A stretch of 47,178 nt of DNA from Planctomycetota bacterium (GTDB lineage: Bacteria; Planctomycetota; Planctomycetia; Isosphaerales; Isosphaeraceae). A model generated the notes under the pieces. It worked only from the letters and a program-made list of their open reading frames with translations, was not told where the DNA came from and did no database searches. Location of the stretch: positions 1 to 47,178 of the forward strand of contig JAJYWB010000045.1 in the NCBI GenBank assembly GCA_021791715.1. The letters are read 5' to 3'. Of this stretch, positions 38,162 through 45,943 are shown piece by piece; the first letter of the stretch is position 1; each line of letters opens with the position of its first letter. The position numbers and the translations under genes are program-made.

Positions 38162-39220
38162 TTAAACGATCGCGATCGCCGTCGCATCGCGGCGTTCGAC
38201 CACGCGACCGACGATCGCAGCGGCGTTCGCGTTCCTCGCCTTCAGTTCGTCGATCAAACGCTCCGCCGATTCGGCGGCGACCGCGATCAATAGCCCGCCC
38301 GATGTCTGCGCGTCGAACACGAACGGCAGCCTGGATGAGCGCTCTGCCGAGGCGGAAATCGTCATCCGATCGGTTAAAAACGACCGATTCGTTCCGCTCG
38401 CGCGGGTTGCGAAGCGAGGGATCGCCAGCCGCTCGCTCCCCGCGATGATTGGAACGGCGGAAACATCGAGCTCGATCGTCGTTTTCGACCCCTCCGCCAT
38501 CTCGGCGGCGTGCCCGGCGAGCCCGTAACCCGTGACATCCGTCACAGACCGCGCTCCCCCCGCGGCGCGGAACGCGTCGCGTCCAACTGCGTTTAATGTA
38601 ATCATGCTTTTAATCGCCGCGGCGAGGATTTCGCTCGGGCATTCGCCCCGTTTGGCCGCGGTGGTGACGAAACCCGTTCCCAGCGGTTTGGTGAGGACGA
38701 GAACGTCGCCCGCGTGAGCCGAGGCGTTTGTGAGGATATCTTTGGGGTCGACGATTCCCGTGACGCTGAGGCCGAATTTGATCTCGGAATCGCGAACCGA
38801 ATGGCCTCCCAAGGTGACGGCGCCCGCGGCGTTGACGCGGTCCGCCGCGCCGCTAAGGATCGCCGCGAGCACGCTCATCGGCAATTCGTCGTCGGGAAAG
38901 CCGACGATGTTCATGACCGTGAGCGGATTCGCGTTCATCGCGTAGATATCGGAGAGCGAATTCGCCGCGGCGATCTGACCGAACGTGAACGGGTCGTCGA
39001 CGAGCGGGGGGAAGAAATCCAATGTCTGGACGATCGCCGTCCCCTCGGCGATCCGGTAAACACCGGCGTCGTCGAGCGTTTCGGTTCCGACCAATAGGTT
39101 CGGATCGACCGAGCGAGGCGGCAAGTCGCGCAGCACCTGCGCGATCCCCTGGGGGGAAATCTTGCCCGCTCACCCGGCGCAGTTCGCGTAATCGGTCAAT
39201 CGCTTGCGTCGACCAAACAC
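38162..39220 (-). CDS. selD: selenide, water dikinase (selenophosphate synthetase), selenocysteine-containing
   Basis: 352 residues if the in-frame TGA at 39172-39170 is read as selenocysteine. SelD makes selenophosphate, the selenium donor for Sec-tRNA, from selenide and ATP. Upstream of the TGA the frame reads RLTDYANCAG, then Sec17, then AGKISPQGIAQVL, which is the catalytic N-terminus of the family; Sec17 sits where E. coli SelD has its catalytic Cys17. The rest (QTLDFFPP, NSLSDIYAMNANPLT, VTLGGHSVRDSEIKFG, TDVTGYGLAGHAAEM, DAQTSGGLL) is typical. The proposed start is GTG 39220. Normal gene calling would begin at 39136 and lose the active site. An 8-bp hairpin with a GTG loop lies 34 nt after the TGA. 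The SelW-like gene lies 63 bp upstream. Confidence 0.93.
39126..39144 (-). promoter_or_regulatory. putative bacterial SECIS hairpin of selD
   Basis: TCGCGCAG-GTG-CTGCGCGA forms a perfect 8-bp stem with a 3-nt loop beginning in G. The loop starts 34 nt after the UGA, within the range described for bacterial SECIS elements, and lies inside the coding sequence. SelB would bind it to recode UGA. A second small stem (TCCCC/GGGGA) lies nearer the UGA, so the functional fold needs testing. Confidence 0.6.
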
Positions 39221-39283
39221 GTTTTTCTCGCTTAAGAGTGAATGGATAAACTGACGAACGCCGGTTGATCCCGGCGGTCGGAG

Positions 39284-39523
39284 TCACTTCTTAAGCGCCT
39301 CGCCGATCGCCGCGATCATTTTCTCTTCGGCGGGAAACTCTCCCGTCGCGAGTTTTGAGTATAAAAGCTTACCCCCGACGGTGATCTCGAAGCAGCCCCC
39401 TTTCGAGGGGATCAGCGTCATCCGTTTGATCGCGGTTTTAAACCGCGGCAGCACCTTCGCCGTCAAACTGACGGCCTGGGGCTCGTAATTTCACGTCGCG
39501 CAGTATTCGAGGATCACTTCCAT
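39284..39523 (-). CDS. SelW-like Rdx-family selenoprotein (CxxU)
   Basis: 79 residues if the TGA at 39493-39491 is read as Sec. The gene starts at ATG 39523, six bases after AGGAGG. It reads MEVILEYCAT-Sec-NYEPQAVSLT, giving a Cys8-x-x-Sec11 redox motif. It continues with KGGCFEITVGGKLLYSK and EEKMIAAIGEAL, the compact beta-alpha-beta pattern of the SelT/SelW/SelH (Rdx) family. These thioredoxin-like proteins are thought to act in redox chemistry. A perfect 7-bp hairpin after the TGA fits a bacterial SECIS. It precedes selD by 63 bp on the same strand, so user and supplier of selenium are linked. Standard calling would leave only the 60 residues after the TGA. Confidence 0.93.
39459..39475 (-). 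promoter_or_regulatory. putative bacterial SECIS hairpin of the SelW-like gene
   Basis: GCCGTCA-GTT-TGACGGC is a perfect 7-bp stem with a 3-nt loop beginning in G. The loop begins 23 nt after the UGA codon, within the usual range for bacterial SECIS. Arm length and loop size match the selD hairpin. Confidence 0.7.
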
Positions 39524-39946
39524 ACCATCCTCCTTTCGTTAATCCATCCCTTCAGGATTGGACGAATACGCCGGAGCCATATCGACGATTCGACGACGAT
39601 CTCTCATACCCTACCAAAAGACGATCGAAACGGCGATCGGTTCCGAAAAGTAAACGCTCGGCGAGATACGACCAGTCCCGAATCAAAATCAAAAATAATA
39701 GATATCATGATTTAATAATGTGGAAGCGACGACCGGGTCGATCATCATTATAAAAAATACAATTTTATTATGTATAAAGAACATACATAATAGCAATCGC
39801 GGGCGCCCATCTAATTAAGGACGCGATCCGATCGGTCTTTTCAATCTTTTATCGCCGTATCGTACCGACCAGACACTCGATTGGAATCGATCGGCGTGTC
39901 GGATCGATTTCGAAGAATCTAATTATTGTTAAGTTTTACAATTATT
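39524..39946. other. AT-rich intergenic region with a palindromic hairpin
   Basis: About 420 bp upstream of the selenoprotein genes and downstream of the GT87-like gene, both on the minus strand. It must hold the promoter of the selenoprotein unit. The only strong structure is a 10-bp perfect inverted repeat, TATTATGTAT at 39766-39775 and its complement at 39783-39792, with a 7-nt loop. In the minus direction it is followed by a T-rich stretch (GTATTTTTT), so it could end the GT87-like transcript. No tRNA-Sec or other RNA gene was found. Confidence 0.5.
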
Positions 39947-41257
39947 TCAAATTGTTAAACCCATTTTGGATTCTTTTAGAAGTATTAATTGAAGATATAA
40001 AAATCCTAATAAGGCATAGAATTGAAAGGGAAGAATCGTCAGATTGTCCAAAGGTGATGCGATTCGATCGCCCATCGAGCACAGGTTCCAAACCAATTCC
40101 GGTCTCATCATAAAGAGAAAAAAGATTGTGACGAACGAGATCGTTTTATATTCAAATCTCCATGGAATTGAACGACCCACGAAAATGAAGAACGGGATCA
40201 GAATGATCAAGGAATGCTCCCACGATATCGGATTGATCAATAGCATCGTCGTCGCGCATAATCCGAATCCCGGATCTCGAACGCCTCGATCGACGTTCCT
40301 TCCCAGGCGAAGAGCTACGATAGAGACCAAGATTTGCGCCGATAACGAATAACAGAATCGAAAGATAATCGGACTTTGTAAAATCGGATGAGAACGTGAG
40401 AATAATCGAGTTTTTCCCGGAATCGGGTCGAAAAGCCTGCTCCAAAACCCGGCCAACGAGCAATTATTCCATCCGACTCGGAACCATTGAAAATCGGGCA
40501 AAACGATCATGATGTAATCGCGAAACGCTCCGCTCCCCATGAGAATCCACGTGATCGCGGTCAAAAATGTGAGCGTGACGACCGCGAATACGGCCGAGCG
40601 ATACCGTTTCGTCCACGCGAAATACAAGATAAAGAGAATCGGAAAAAGCTTGATCGCGGCCGCCGTTCCGATCATAACTCCGGCGAGAGCGTCGAGATCT
40701 CGACGATACGCCGACCATGCGATCGTAATCGCTAAAAGCAACACCGCGTTCAATTGTCCTTGACGCGTTTGCTCCCATAACGGACCGCAAAACGTCAAGA
40801 TCGCGACCGATAAACAAACCGTCCATAACTTTGATTCGATTCGCAGCTCTCGAAAAGTAATAAATAAACTAATTAATACAAGTAAAAATGAAAAGACATT
40901 CCATGCGTGAAAAGCTTGGGAGAATGGTAAGAGCGAAAACGGCGCCGCCAGGAGAACCGAAGTCGGCGGATGAGCGTTGAGCAAGACGTTCGATCGTTTT
41001 AGATCGAGCGATTTGTTAAGATAGATCGGCGCCGTGACGATATGGTTCGTATAGACCGGATAACCGCCGATCAAATTTCTCGCCGACGCGTAATCTTGGA
41101 AGAAATCCGGGACGAAATCGCTCTTGGGATCGATCAGCTCGCGAAGCGAATACGATTGAATGACGATGGACCAAAATAGAATCGACACCGCGGCGATATT
41201 GAGATCAAATTCTTGAATTCGGATCGATCCGAATGTTCTGATCGCTTTTCGTTCCAC
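39947..41257 (-). CDS. GT87/DUF2029-like membrane glycosyltransferase
   Basis: 436 residues with about ten membrane helices. The periplasmic loop VPDFFQDYASARNLIGGYPVY carries an acidic pair near the N-terminus, followed by NAHPPTSVLLAAPF. WEQTRQGQLNAVLLLAITIAW and AAAIKLFPILFILYF are the usual DUF2029/GT87 signatures. Members are GT-C transferases using polyprenol-phosphate sugars to mannosylate envelope lipids or glycans outside the cytoplasmic membrane. It lies 100 bp downstream of the DUF1559 gene on the same strand. Sugar and acceptor are unknown. Confidence 0.85.
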   Translation of the reverse strand: MERKAIRTFGSIRIQEFDLNIAAVSILFWSIVIQSYSLRELIDPKSDFVPDFFQDYASARNLIGGYPVYTNHIVTAPIYLNKSLDLKRSNVLLNAHPPTSVLLAAPFSLLPFSQAFHAWNVFSFLLVLISLFITFRELRIESKLWTVCLSVAILTFCGPLWEQTRQGQLNAVLLLAITIAWSAYRRDLDALAGVMIGTAAAIKLFPILFILYFAWTKRYRSAVFAVVTLTFLTAITWILMGSGAFRDYIMIVLPDFQWFRVGWNNCSLAGFWSRLFDPIPGKTRLFSRSHPILQSPIIFRFCYSLSAQILVSIVALRLGRNVDRGVRDPGFGLCATTMLLINPISWEHSLIILIPFFIFVGRSIPWRFEYKTISFVTIFFLFMMRPELVWNLCSMGDRIASPLDNLTILPFQFYALLGFLYLQLILLKESKMGLTI

Positions 41258-41358
41258 GAGGTTTATCGCTCCTCAATTGCGCCGATCAAACAAAAATGAC
41301 TTAGCATGTTAGTATGAGAATTAATATTCGCGCTGAGGGCCAGCGATCTGGTATTGGA

Positions 41359-42435
41359 TCAAAACGATCCCGCTTCGACGACTTCGCCTCCCGAACGCGT
41401 TGCGAGAGCTTGCCAGATACCGGGGTTCGGTATTCCTTGCCACCATCCACCCGAAGTCATCGTCATCGAAGCGGGGCGTCCTGTCGCTGTGCTGAACGAC
41501 CACGATTGAACGGTATCTTTGATGAATCGGACCGATCCGTCGCCGAGCAGAGCGTTGACACCTCCGGGATGATAGCTTGAAGCCGATTGAATTTGGGCGT
41601 CGAGAGCGACTATGCCGATTTTCCGAAACGCGTTGGGTGGATAGAGCGACGTGAAGAGCGTATCGCCCCAATTTCCCGTGATATACCAGCCGTATTTCGA
41701 CGGTTTTTCGGGATCGAGAATCGACAGGAATTCGAAAGTCGTCGTAGCCTTCTCGCACACGAAGATCGTTTGCGCGAGCCCGTCGGTGATCGAAGAGAAC
41801 CGAATCTGAGGTAAGTCATTAAAGCATCCGTTGCTTTGAGTGACGCATTGAGGGGGAATTTTGCAACCGTTGCTTGGGAGCGGGAACGCGATGACTGGTG
41901 TCGTGCCGACGCATCCCGAGTAGCTCGTGAGCGACATCCTCCTGGGTCCGGCGGAGGAATCCGGCAAACCGAACTGCGAGAGCTCGTTCGGGTTGAGCAA
42001 GATCGGCTGGGCTGCGCGGGGATCGTCTGGGCAAACGAACGAATCGACCTTGATCGTGTGGCATGTCGCGTTCTCCGCGACTTGGATCGCCAGGCTTTGA
42101 TTGATCGAGTTATAAAGAGCGGATTGATCGATATACGGGAGGATTTCGATCTCAAAGCTTTTATCGACGAATCCCGACGAGCAAGGCGGATTGGGCCCCG
42201 CGTAACGCGGGTCATAGGTTTTGACTCGTCCGATCGGTAAACAATCGAATGAATCGTGGTAATTGTGAAGAGCAATGCCGATTTGTCTCAGGTTATTGAG
42301 GCATTGGGTACGCCGCGCCGCCTCTCGCGCCTGTTGTACCGCTGGAAGCAGGAATGCGATCAGCGCGCCGATGATCGCGACGACGACGAGGCATTCGATC
42401 AGAGTGAAACCACGCGATCGATCTCTATTCATCAC
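41359..42435 (-). CDS. DUF1559 protein with type IV pilin-like N-terminal signal
   Basis: 358 residues. The N-terminus RSRGFTLIECLVVVAIIGAL is a prepilin peptidase site (cleavage before FTLIE) plus hydrophobic stalk, followed by QCLNNLRQIGIALHNYHD. The C-terminus contains HPGGVNALLGDGSVRFI, the H-x9-DG motif typical of DUF1559. This family is greatly expanded in planctomycetes and forms pseudopilin-like surface or periplasmic proteins of uncertain role. Adjacent ATGs at 42435 and 42432 are both possible. It lies 88 bp downstream of the duplicated Cys-rich/membrane modules and could be cotranscribed with them. Confidence 0.93.
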   Translation of the reverse strand: MMNRDRSRGFTLIECLVVVAIIGALIAFLLPAVQQAREAARRTQCLNNLRQIGIALHNYHDSFDCLPIGRVKTYDPRYAGPNPPCSSGFVDKSFEIEILPYIDQSALYNSINQSLAIQVAENATCHTIKVDSFVCPDDPRAAQPILLNPNELSQFGLPDSSAGPRRMSLTSYSGCVGTTPVIAFPLPSNGCKIPPQCVTQSNGCFNDLPQIRFSSITDGLAQTIFVCEKATTTFEFLSILDPEKPSKYGWYITGNWGDTLFTSLYPPNAFRKIGIVALDAQIQSASSYHPGGVNALLGDGSVRFIKDTVQSWSFSTATGRPASMTMTSGGWWQGIPNPGIWQALATRSGGEVVEAGSF

Positions 42436-42523
42436 TAGGCTCCAGGAATCTCTCGGTTACGTTTCGATCAATAACCCCTCATCATGAATCGATATATTCG
42501 TGAATTTAGCGACGATCGAATCT

Positions 42524-43555
42524 TCAGACTGTTTTGCCTGCTCGGTTTGATTTCCTCGCGAGGTAAAACACGGTGAATCCGACTAAGACGAGAATGGCTC
42601 CGATGATGAAGAACGAAACGAGCGGGCCGTATCGATTGATCGATTCGGCTTTAACTCCGATCTCGGGAAGTCCGAAAGAGGTTAATTTAAATTCGGATAA
42701 TGGAACTTCAAGATGTTCAAAATGATCTAACTTAGTGATATTACGCCTTAAGAACATCAAATCGTCGACAGACTTAATGATTGGGAAATCTCCATCTCTA
42801 AACTCATAATTGACCAACATATCGTATCCTTGATTCCAAATCGCATTCTGATTTTTAATATAGATATCACATGCTGATCTCAGGATAACCCATTTGTCGG
42901 ATGGGGAAACTATAAACCATCCGCTTTTGAATGGTATATTCTCAATACTACATGTAAATGAAAATTTCAAGCATCGTCTGCCATGATAATCAATTTCTTT
43001 AAGATCAGAAATGCGAAATGATGCATCATTCAATAATAAAGTCGCGTCGATGTAGCCAATCTCGTAAACGGCTCTTACGAATTCCAAGCCTGATGAAAAG
43101 GTATTATCGAGTGCATGCGGTTTTTCAACGCTCTTCAAAATGGGATTGGACTTTGAGGGGTAATCCAAAATGAAATCATATTCGTCGTTCGAGCTGATAA
43201 CTCGTGTCCGATTTCCATTAGTATCATGTTCCGTTTCAATATACTGAATCTTTATAAGTTTCCAATCGCCGTTCATTTTGAATGATTTATTACTGATAAT
43301 TCGTGTCTTTTCTTCGAGAATATCCTCTCTTTTGGGAAATTTCGATACGCCGGACCTGATCCGTCTCGATAGCGTGGCTGATCCTGACCCGGAGATATGT
43401 GAATAATAGTATTTAAGTTGAGGTATAGCATTTTTATAGTTATGTAGAACTTCTTCCTTATCAATGGATCGTCGCCCGAGGCATACGTTGCACCCGCAAA
43501 ATAACATAAGAATAATCAGATGGATTTCTGAAGACACGTATTTCAATAAATGCAT
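42524..43555 (-). CDS. exported membrane-anchored protein, module copy 2
   Basis: 343 residues, no known family. A hydrophobic N-terminus (IHLIILMLFCGC, possible lipoprotein or signal peptide) is followed by an extracytoplasmic domain of about 270 residues. It ends in one membrane helix (VSFFIIGAILVLVGFTVFYLA) and a basic tail. It is a paralogue of the protein at 44210-45262: the pattern KSG.FIVSP.D.W..LR..CD is shared and the last 50 residues are nearly identical. The DNA of that 3' end is also nearly identical and extends past the stop codon. The gene is clearly more AT-rich than its flanks. A 10-Cys secreted peptide gene precedes it, as in the other copy. Confidence 0.75.
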   Translation of the reverse strand: MHLLKYVSSEIHLIILMLFCGCNVCLGRRSIDKEEVLHNYKNAIPQLKYYYSHISGSGSATLSRRIRSGVSKFPKREDILEEKTRIISNKSFKMNGDWKLIKIQYIETEHDTNGNRTRVISSNDEYDFILDYPSKSNPILKSVEKPHALDNTFSSGLEFVRAVYEIGYIDATLLLNDASFRISDLKEIDYHGRRCLKFSFTCSIENIPFKSGWFIVSPSDKWVILRSACDIYIKNQNAIWNQGYDMLVNYEFRDGDFPIIKSVDDLMFLRRNITKLDHFEHLEVPLSEFKLTSFGLPEIGVKAESINRYGPLVSFFIIGAILVLVGFTVFYLARKSNRAGKTV

Positions 43556-43778
43556 AATTATGCCTCGGAGTATATTAGTTCTATAAAATTGTACAAAAGG
43601 CGTCGTATCAGCAAATTTGCCGACCCGAAGCGCGAACGAGAGGGATCTGTTTGAACTAAAATAAATTTCTATATATCATATTATCGAATCCTCGTGTTCG
43701 CACCGATTTAGAAAAATCTCCCGATCCGTTCGCTAATAAGACGCCCACATTTATCGTTAGATGATAATGTCCAAGGAT

Positions 43779-43796
43779 TCCTATAAAATTATAGGA
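43779..43796 (-). promoter_or_regulatory. hairpin after the Cys-rich gene, copy 2
   Basis: TCCTATA-AAAT-TATAGGA is a perfect 7-bp stem, 14 nt after the stop codon of the 87-residue Cys-rich protein on the transcribed strand. A different hairpin occupies the equivalent place in copy 1. It may allow partial termination between peptide and membrane-protein genes. Confidence 0.4.
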
Positions 43797-43809
43797 TAGA
43801 AATAGAGTA

Positions 43810-44073
43810 TTAAAAATAAGTCTGACATGCGCATTGTGTACCCTCGCCTTTAATATAATCGCAGAAACAGTCATCAGGACATCCCGAGCAAGAAAGTGCG
43901 CAATCAACATCGCCCACGGTTCCGCATCCACCAGAGCTGCATCCAGTGCAGTAAGTTGTACTTAAGGATTGATTCGCAATAGCTTGTTGGTCGATCGACG
44001 CGATGCCGATCATGAACGCAACGAACGCGAAAGCGAAGCACGTCGAGCCGATCCAACGAAGCAGGGTCGCCAT
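43810..44073 (-). CDS. secreted 10-cysteine small protein, module copy 2
   Basis: 87 residues. The signal peptide MATLLRWIGSTCFAFAFVAF is identical to that of the protein at 45417-45683. The mature part has ten cysteines (YCTGCSSGGC, DCALSCSGCPDDCFC, QCAC) and differs from the copy 1 mature part almost everywhere except the Cys pattern: C4-x3-C5, C7-x-C8 and C9-x-C10 are kept. AAGGAG lies just upstream of the ATG. A disulfide-rich extracellular peptide is likely; toxin, inhibitor or structural roles are all open. I recognise no family. Confidence 0.78.
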   Translation of the reverse strand: MATLLRWIGSTCFAFAFVAFMIGIASIDQQAIANQSLSTTYCTGCSSGGCGTVGDVDCALSCSGCPDDCFCDYIKGEGTQCACQTYF

Positions 44074-44140
44074 GGGAAACTCCTTGTGACGGTTTGGTCG
44101 TCGAATCGATCTAACGACCGTCTGTGAATCGAATCCGAAA
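44074..44140 (-). promoter_or_regulatory. conserved leader of Cys-rich gene, copy 2
   Basis: These 67 bp are nearly identical to 45684-45750 ahead of copy 1. They include the ribosome site AAGGAG and an inverted repeat GGTCGT-N12-ACGACC at 44096-44119. The strict conservation, unlike the variable coding core, suggests a shared leader hairpin or operator. Confidence 0.55.
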
Positions 44141-44209
44141 ACATCTCCGCATTACGGAATCACCGGATCAGGAATCAATAGATTCGAGTATTTACAATCG
44201 ATCGAATCT

Positions 44210-45262
44210 TCAGGCGGTTTTATGAGCATCGCTTGATTTTCTCGCGAGGTAAAACACCGTAAATCCGACTAAGACGAGAATCGCACCAATGATGAAGAAC
44301 GAAACGAGCGGGCCGTATCGATTGATCGATTCGGCTTGAGCTCCGATCTCGGGCAAATTGAACGCAGACAGTTTGAATTCCCAATCGGGCACATCGATTT
44401 GAGAATACTTCTCAAAATCATAAATTTTACGATATCTGAGCCAGGCGACGTCGACTTTCTTGATCGGAGGGTATTTATTACCGTTGAATGCATAATCGAT
44501 CTTGCAATCATAAGATCTTGGTAAAATCTTCCCGTTCGGAGGCTTCAAATCGCAGACCGTTCTAAGAACGATCCATCCGTCGTTCGGAGAAACGATGAAA
44601 TATCCTGATTTCAGAACCTTGTTTTTCGGAGAATTCAATTCAAACGCGATTTTGACGCAATCTTTATTTTCGTATAAAATACCTTCGCAACTTTTCAAAA
44701 CGAATGAGGGATCATTGAGCAATTCATCCAACTCCACATTATAAATTTTATAAGGAAAATGAATCGGATCGAGATACGACTCTTCTAAATCTTTCTCGAA
44801 CGCGATATTCGGACCGAATTCTTTCAAGGTATACGATCCGCTTCCTTTTTTTTCCAATTTGAATCGGTAATCTTTGCCGACGTTGAAAACCGTGATCGAA
44901 TCGACTGGATCATTGCGCCTGTGATCGTAGATATAATGAATTCGAATTTGCATTTGTGAATCGTTCATTTTATAAAGAAACCGTCTCTGAAACAACGGTT
45001 TTTCACCGTCTTGCTCCGATCGATTAAACAGAGAATCGATATCCTTCATTTCCACGATGTTATGATTAAAAGTACAATCGGCGACGAACCGATTGTACCT
45101 TGATACAATATGATCGATATTTTGATTGTATTCTTTTTTGAACTCAGGAAGATCATACTTTTTTGTCCGAAAGGCGCCATAACATGCGTGATCCACCGTA
45201 CCGTCCAAAATCACGAAAAATAGAACCGTCAGACTAGAAGCCTTGAGTAAAGATTTCATCAT
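44210..45262 (-). CDS. exported membrane-anchored protein, module copy 1
   Basis: 350 residues, paralogue of the protein at 42524-43555. It has a cleavable-type signal peptide (SLTVLFFVILDGTVDHACYG), an extracytoplasmic domain with an aromatic-rich N-terminal half, the shared KSGYFIVSPNDGWIVLRTVCD block, and the C-terminal membrane helix FFIIGAILVLVGFTVFYLAR. AGGGAGACC precedes the first of two adjacent ATGs. The extracellular domains diverge strongly while the tail is almost identical, consistent with diversification or partial gene conversion. The role is unknown; display or receptor functions are possible because the bulk of the protein faces outward. Confidence 0.75.
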   Translation of the reverse strand: MMKSLLKASSLTVLFFVILDGTVDHACYGAFRTKKYDLPEFKKEYNQNIDHIVSRYNRFVADCTFNHNIVEMKDIDSLFNRSEQDGEKPLFQRRFLYKMNDSQMQIRIHYIYDHRRNDPVDSITVFNVGKDYRFKLEKKGSGSYTLKEFGPNIAFEKDLEESYLDPIHFPYKIYNVELDELLNDPSFVLKSCEGILYENKDCVKIAFELNSPKNKVLKSGYFIVSPNDGWIVLRTVCDLKPPNGKILPRSYDCKIDYAFNGNKYPPIKKVDVAWLRYRKIYDFEKYSQIDVPDWEFKLSAFNLPEIGAQAESINRYGPLVSFFIIGAILVLVGFTVFYLARKSSDAHKTA

Positions 45263-45327
45263 AGGTCTCCCTGTGATTCGAGAATTAGTTAGAAATCAAA
45301 TACCGTAATGATAATGATAGTCGCTGA

Positions 45328-45373
45328 AATCTATCATATCATCGTATTATTTGCCTCGATGATATGATAGATT
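45328..45373 (-). promoter_or_regulatory. 17-bp perfect hairpin between peptide and membrane-protein genes, copy 1
   Basis: AATCTATCATATCATCG at 45328-45344 pairs perfectly with 45357-45373 across a 12-nt loop. It lies 44 nt after the Cys-rich gene stop and 65 nt before the membrane-protein start. With no T-run in the minus direction it is more like a processing or stability element, or a dyad operator, than a simple terminator. Confidence 0.6.
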
Positions 45374-45416
45374 CAAGACCTGTCTAACGTCAGAATTTTT
45401 TACCTCCAAAGTTCCA

Positions 45417-45683
45417 TCACCGACAGTAGCAGTCGAGTTGATCGTTTGGAAGACATTCACAATTGGTGCAATCAATAGGATCATAAGGGCATGACCCATA
45501 ACAAGTAAATGTCGCAAGATTAATCCCTTTGTAAGGGCAGTCTGCTTGTGAACAGCTACAATTGTTTTGTGATACCGGGTTGCTAGCAAAAGCGACGGTC
45601 CCGATCGACGCAAAGCCGATCATAAACGCCACGAACGCGAAAGCGAAGCACGTCGAGCCGATCCAACGAAGCAGGGTCGCCAT
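45417..45683 (-). CDS. secreted 10-cysteine small protein, module copy 1
   Basis: 88 residues. The signal peptide MATLLRWIGSTCFAFAFVAF matches copy 2 exactly; the mature part has ten cysteines (NNCSCSQADC, TCYGSC, DCTNCEC, DCYC). AAGGAGA is placed well before the ATG. Same reasoning as copy 2: a disulfide-rich extracellular peptide with no family I can name. It is first in the copy 1 module and lies about 260 bp downstream of the DUF1573 pair on the same strand, separated by its own conserved leader. Confidence 0.78.
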   Translation of the reverse strand: MATLLRWIGSTCFAFAFVAFMIGFASIGTVAFASNPVSQNNCSCSQADCPYKGINLATFTCYGSCPYDPIDCTNCECLPNDQLDCYCR

Positions 45684-45750
45684 GGGAATCTCCTTGTGAC
45701 GGTTTGGTCGTCGAATCGATCGAACGACCGTATGTGAATCGAATCCGAAA
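45684..45750 (-). promoter_or_regulatory. conserved leader of Cys-rich gene, copy 1
   Basis: Nearly identical to 44074-44140. It contains AAGGAGA as ribosome site and the inverted repeat GGTCGT-N12-ACGACC at 45706-45729. Both module copies keep it, so it is probably the common regulatory element. Confidence 0.55.
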
Positions 45751-45943
45751 GCAAATCAGAATCACCGATACCGTCGGTTCTTTTCCAACGATCCGACCGG
45801 ATACGATCAGATCGAATTGTTTCTATCGGTTCATCGATCGAGTGTATCTATCGAGTTCCATGCTTCGCTCGGCTCGATTCGTACTCCCGAACGATAACAT
45901 CTATCAATGCGATCCGATATTCCTTGCGAATGCTCCTTTCAAA

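Noticed and set aside
38853..39287. Open frame covering the 5' end of selD in another frame
   Set aside because: Its product is Arg-rich and unlike any family, while the selD frame read through TGA gives a perfect family N-terminus.
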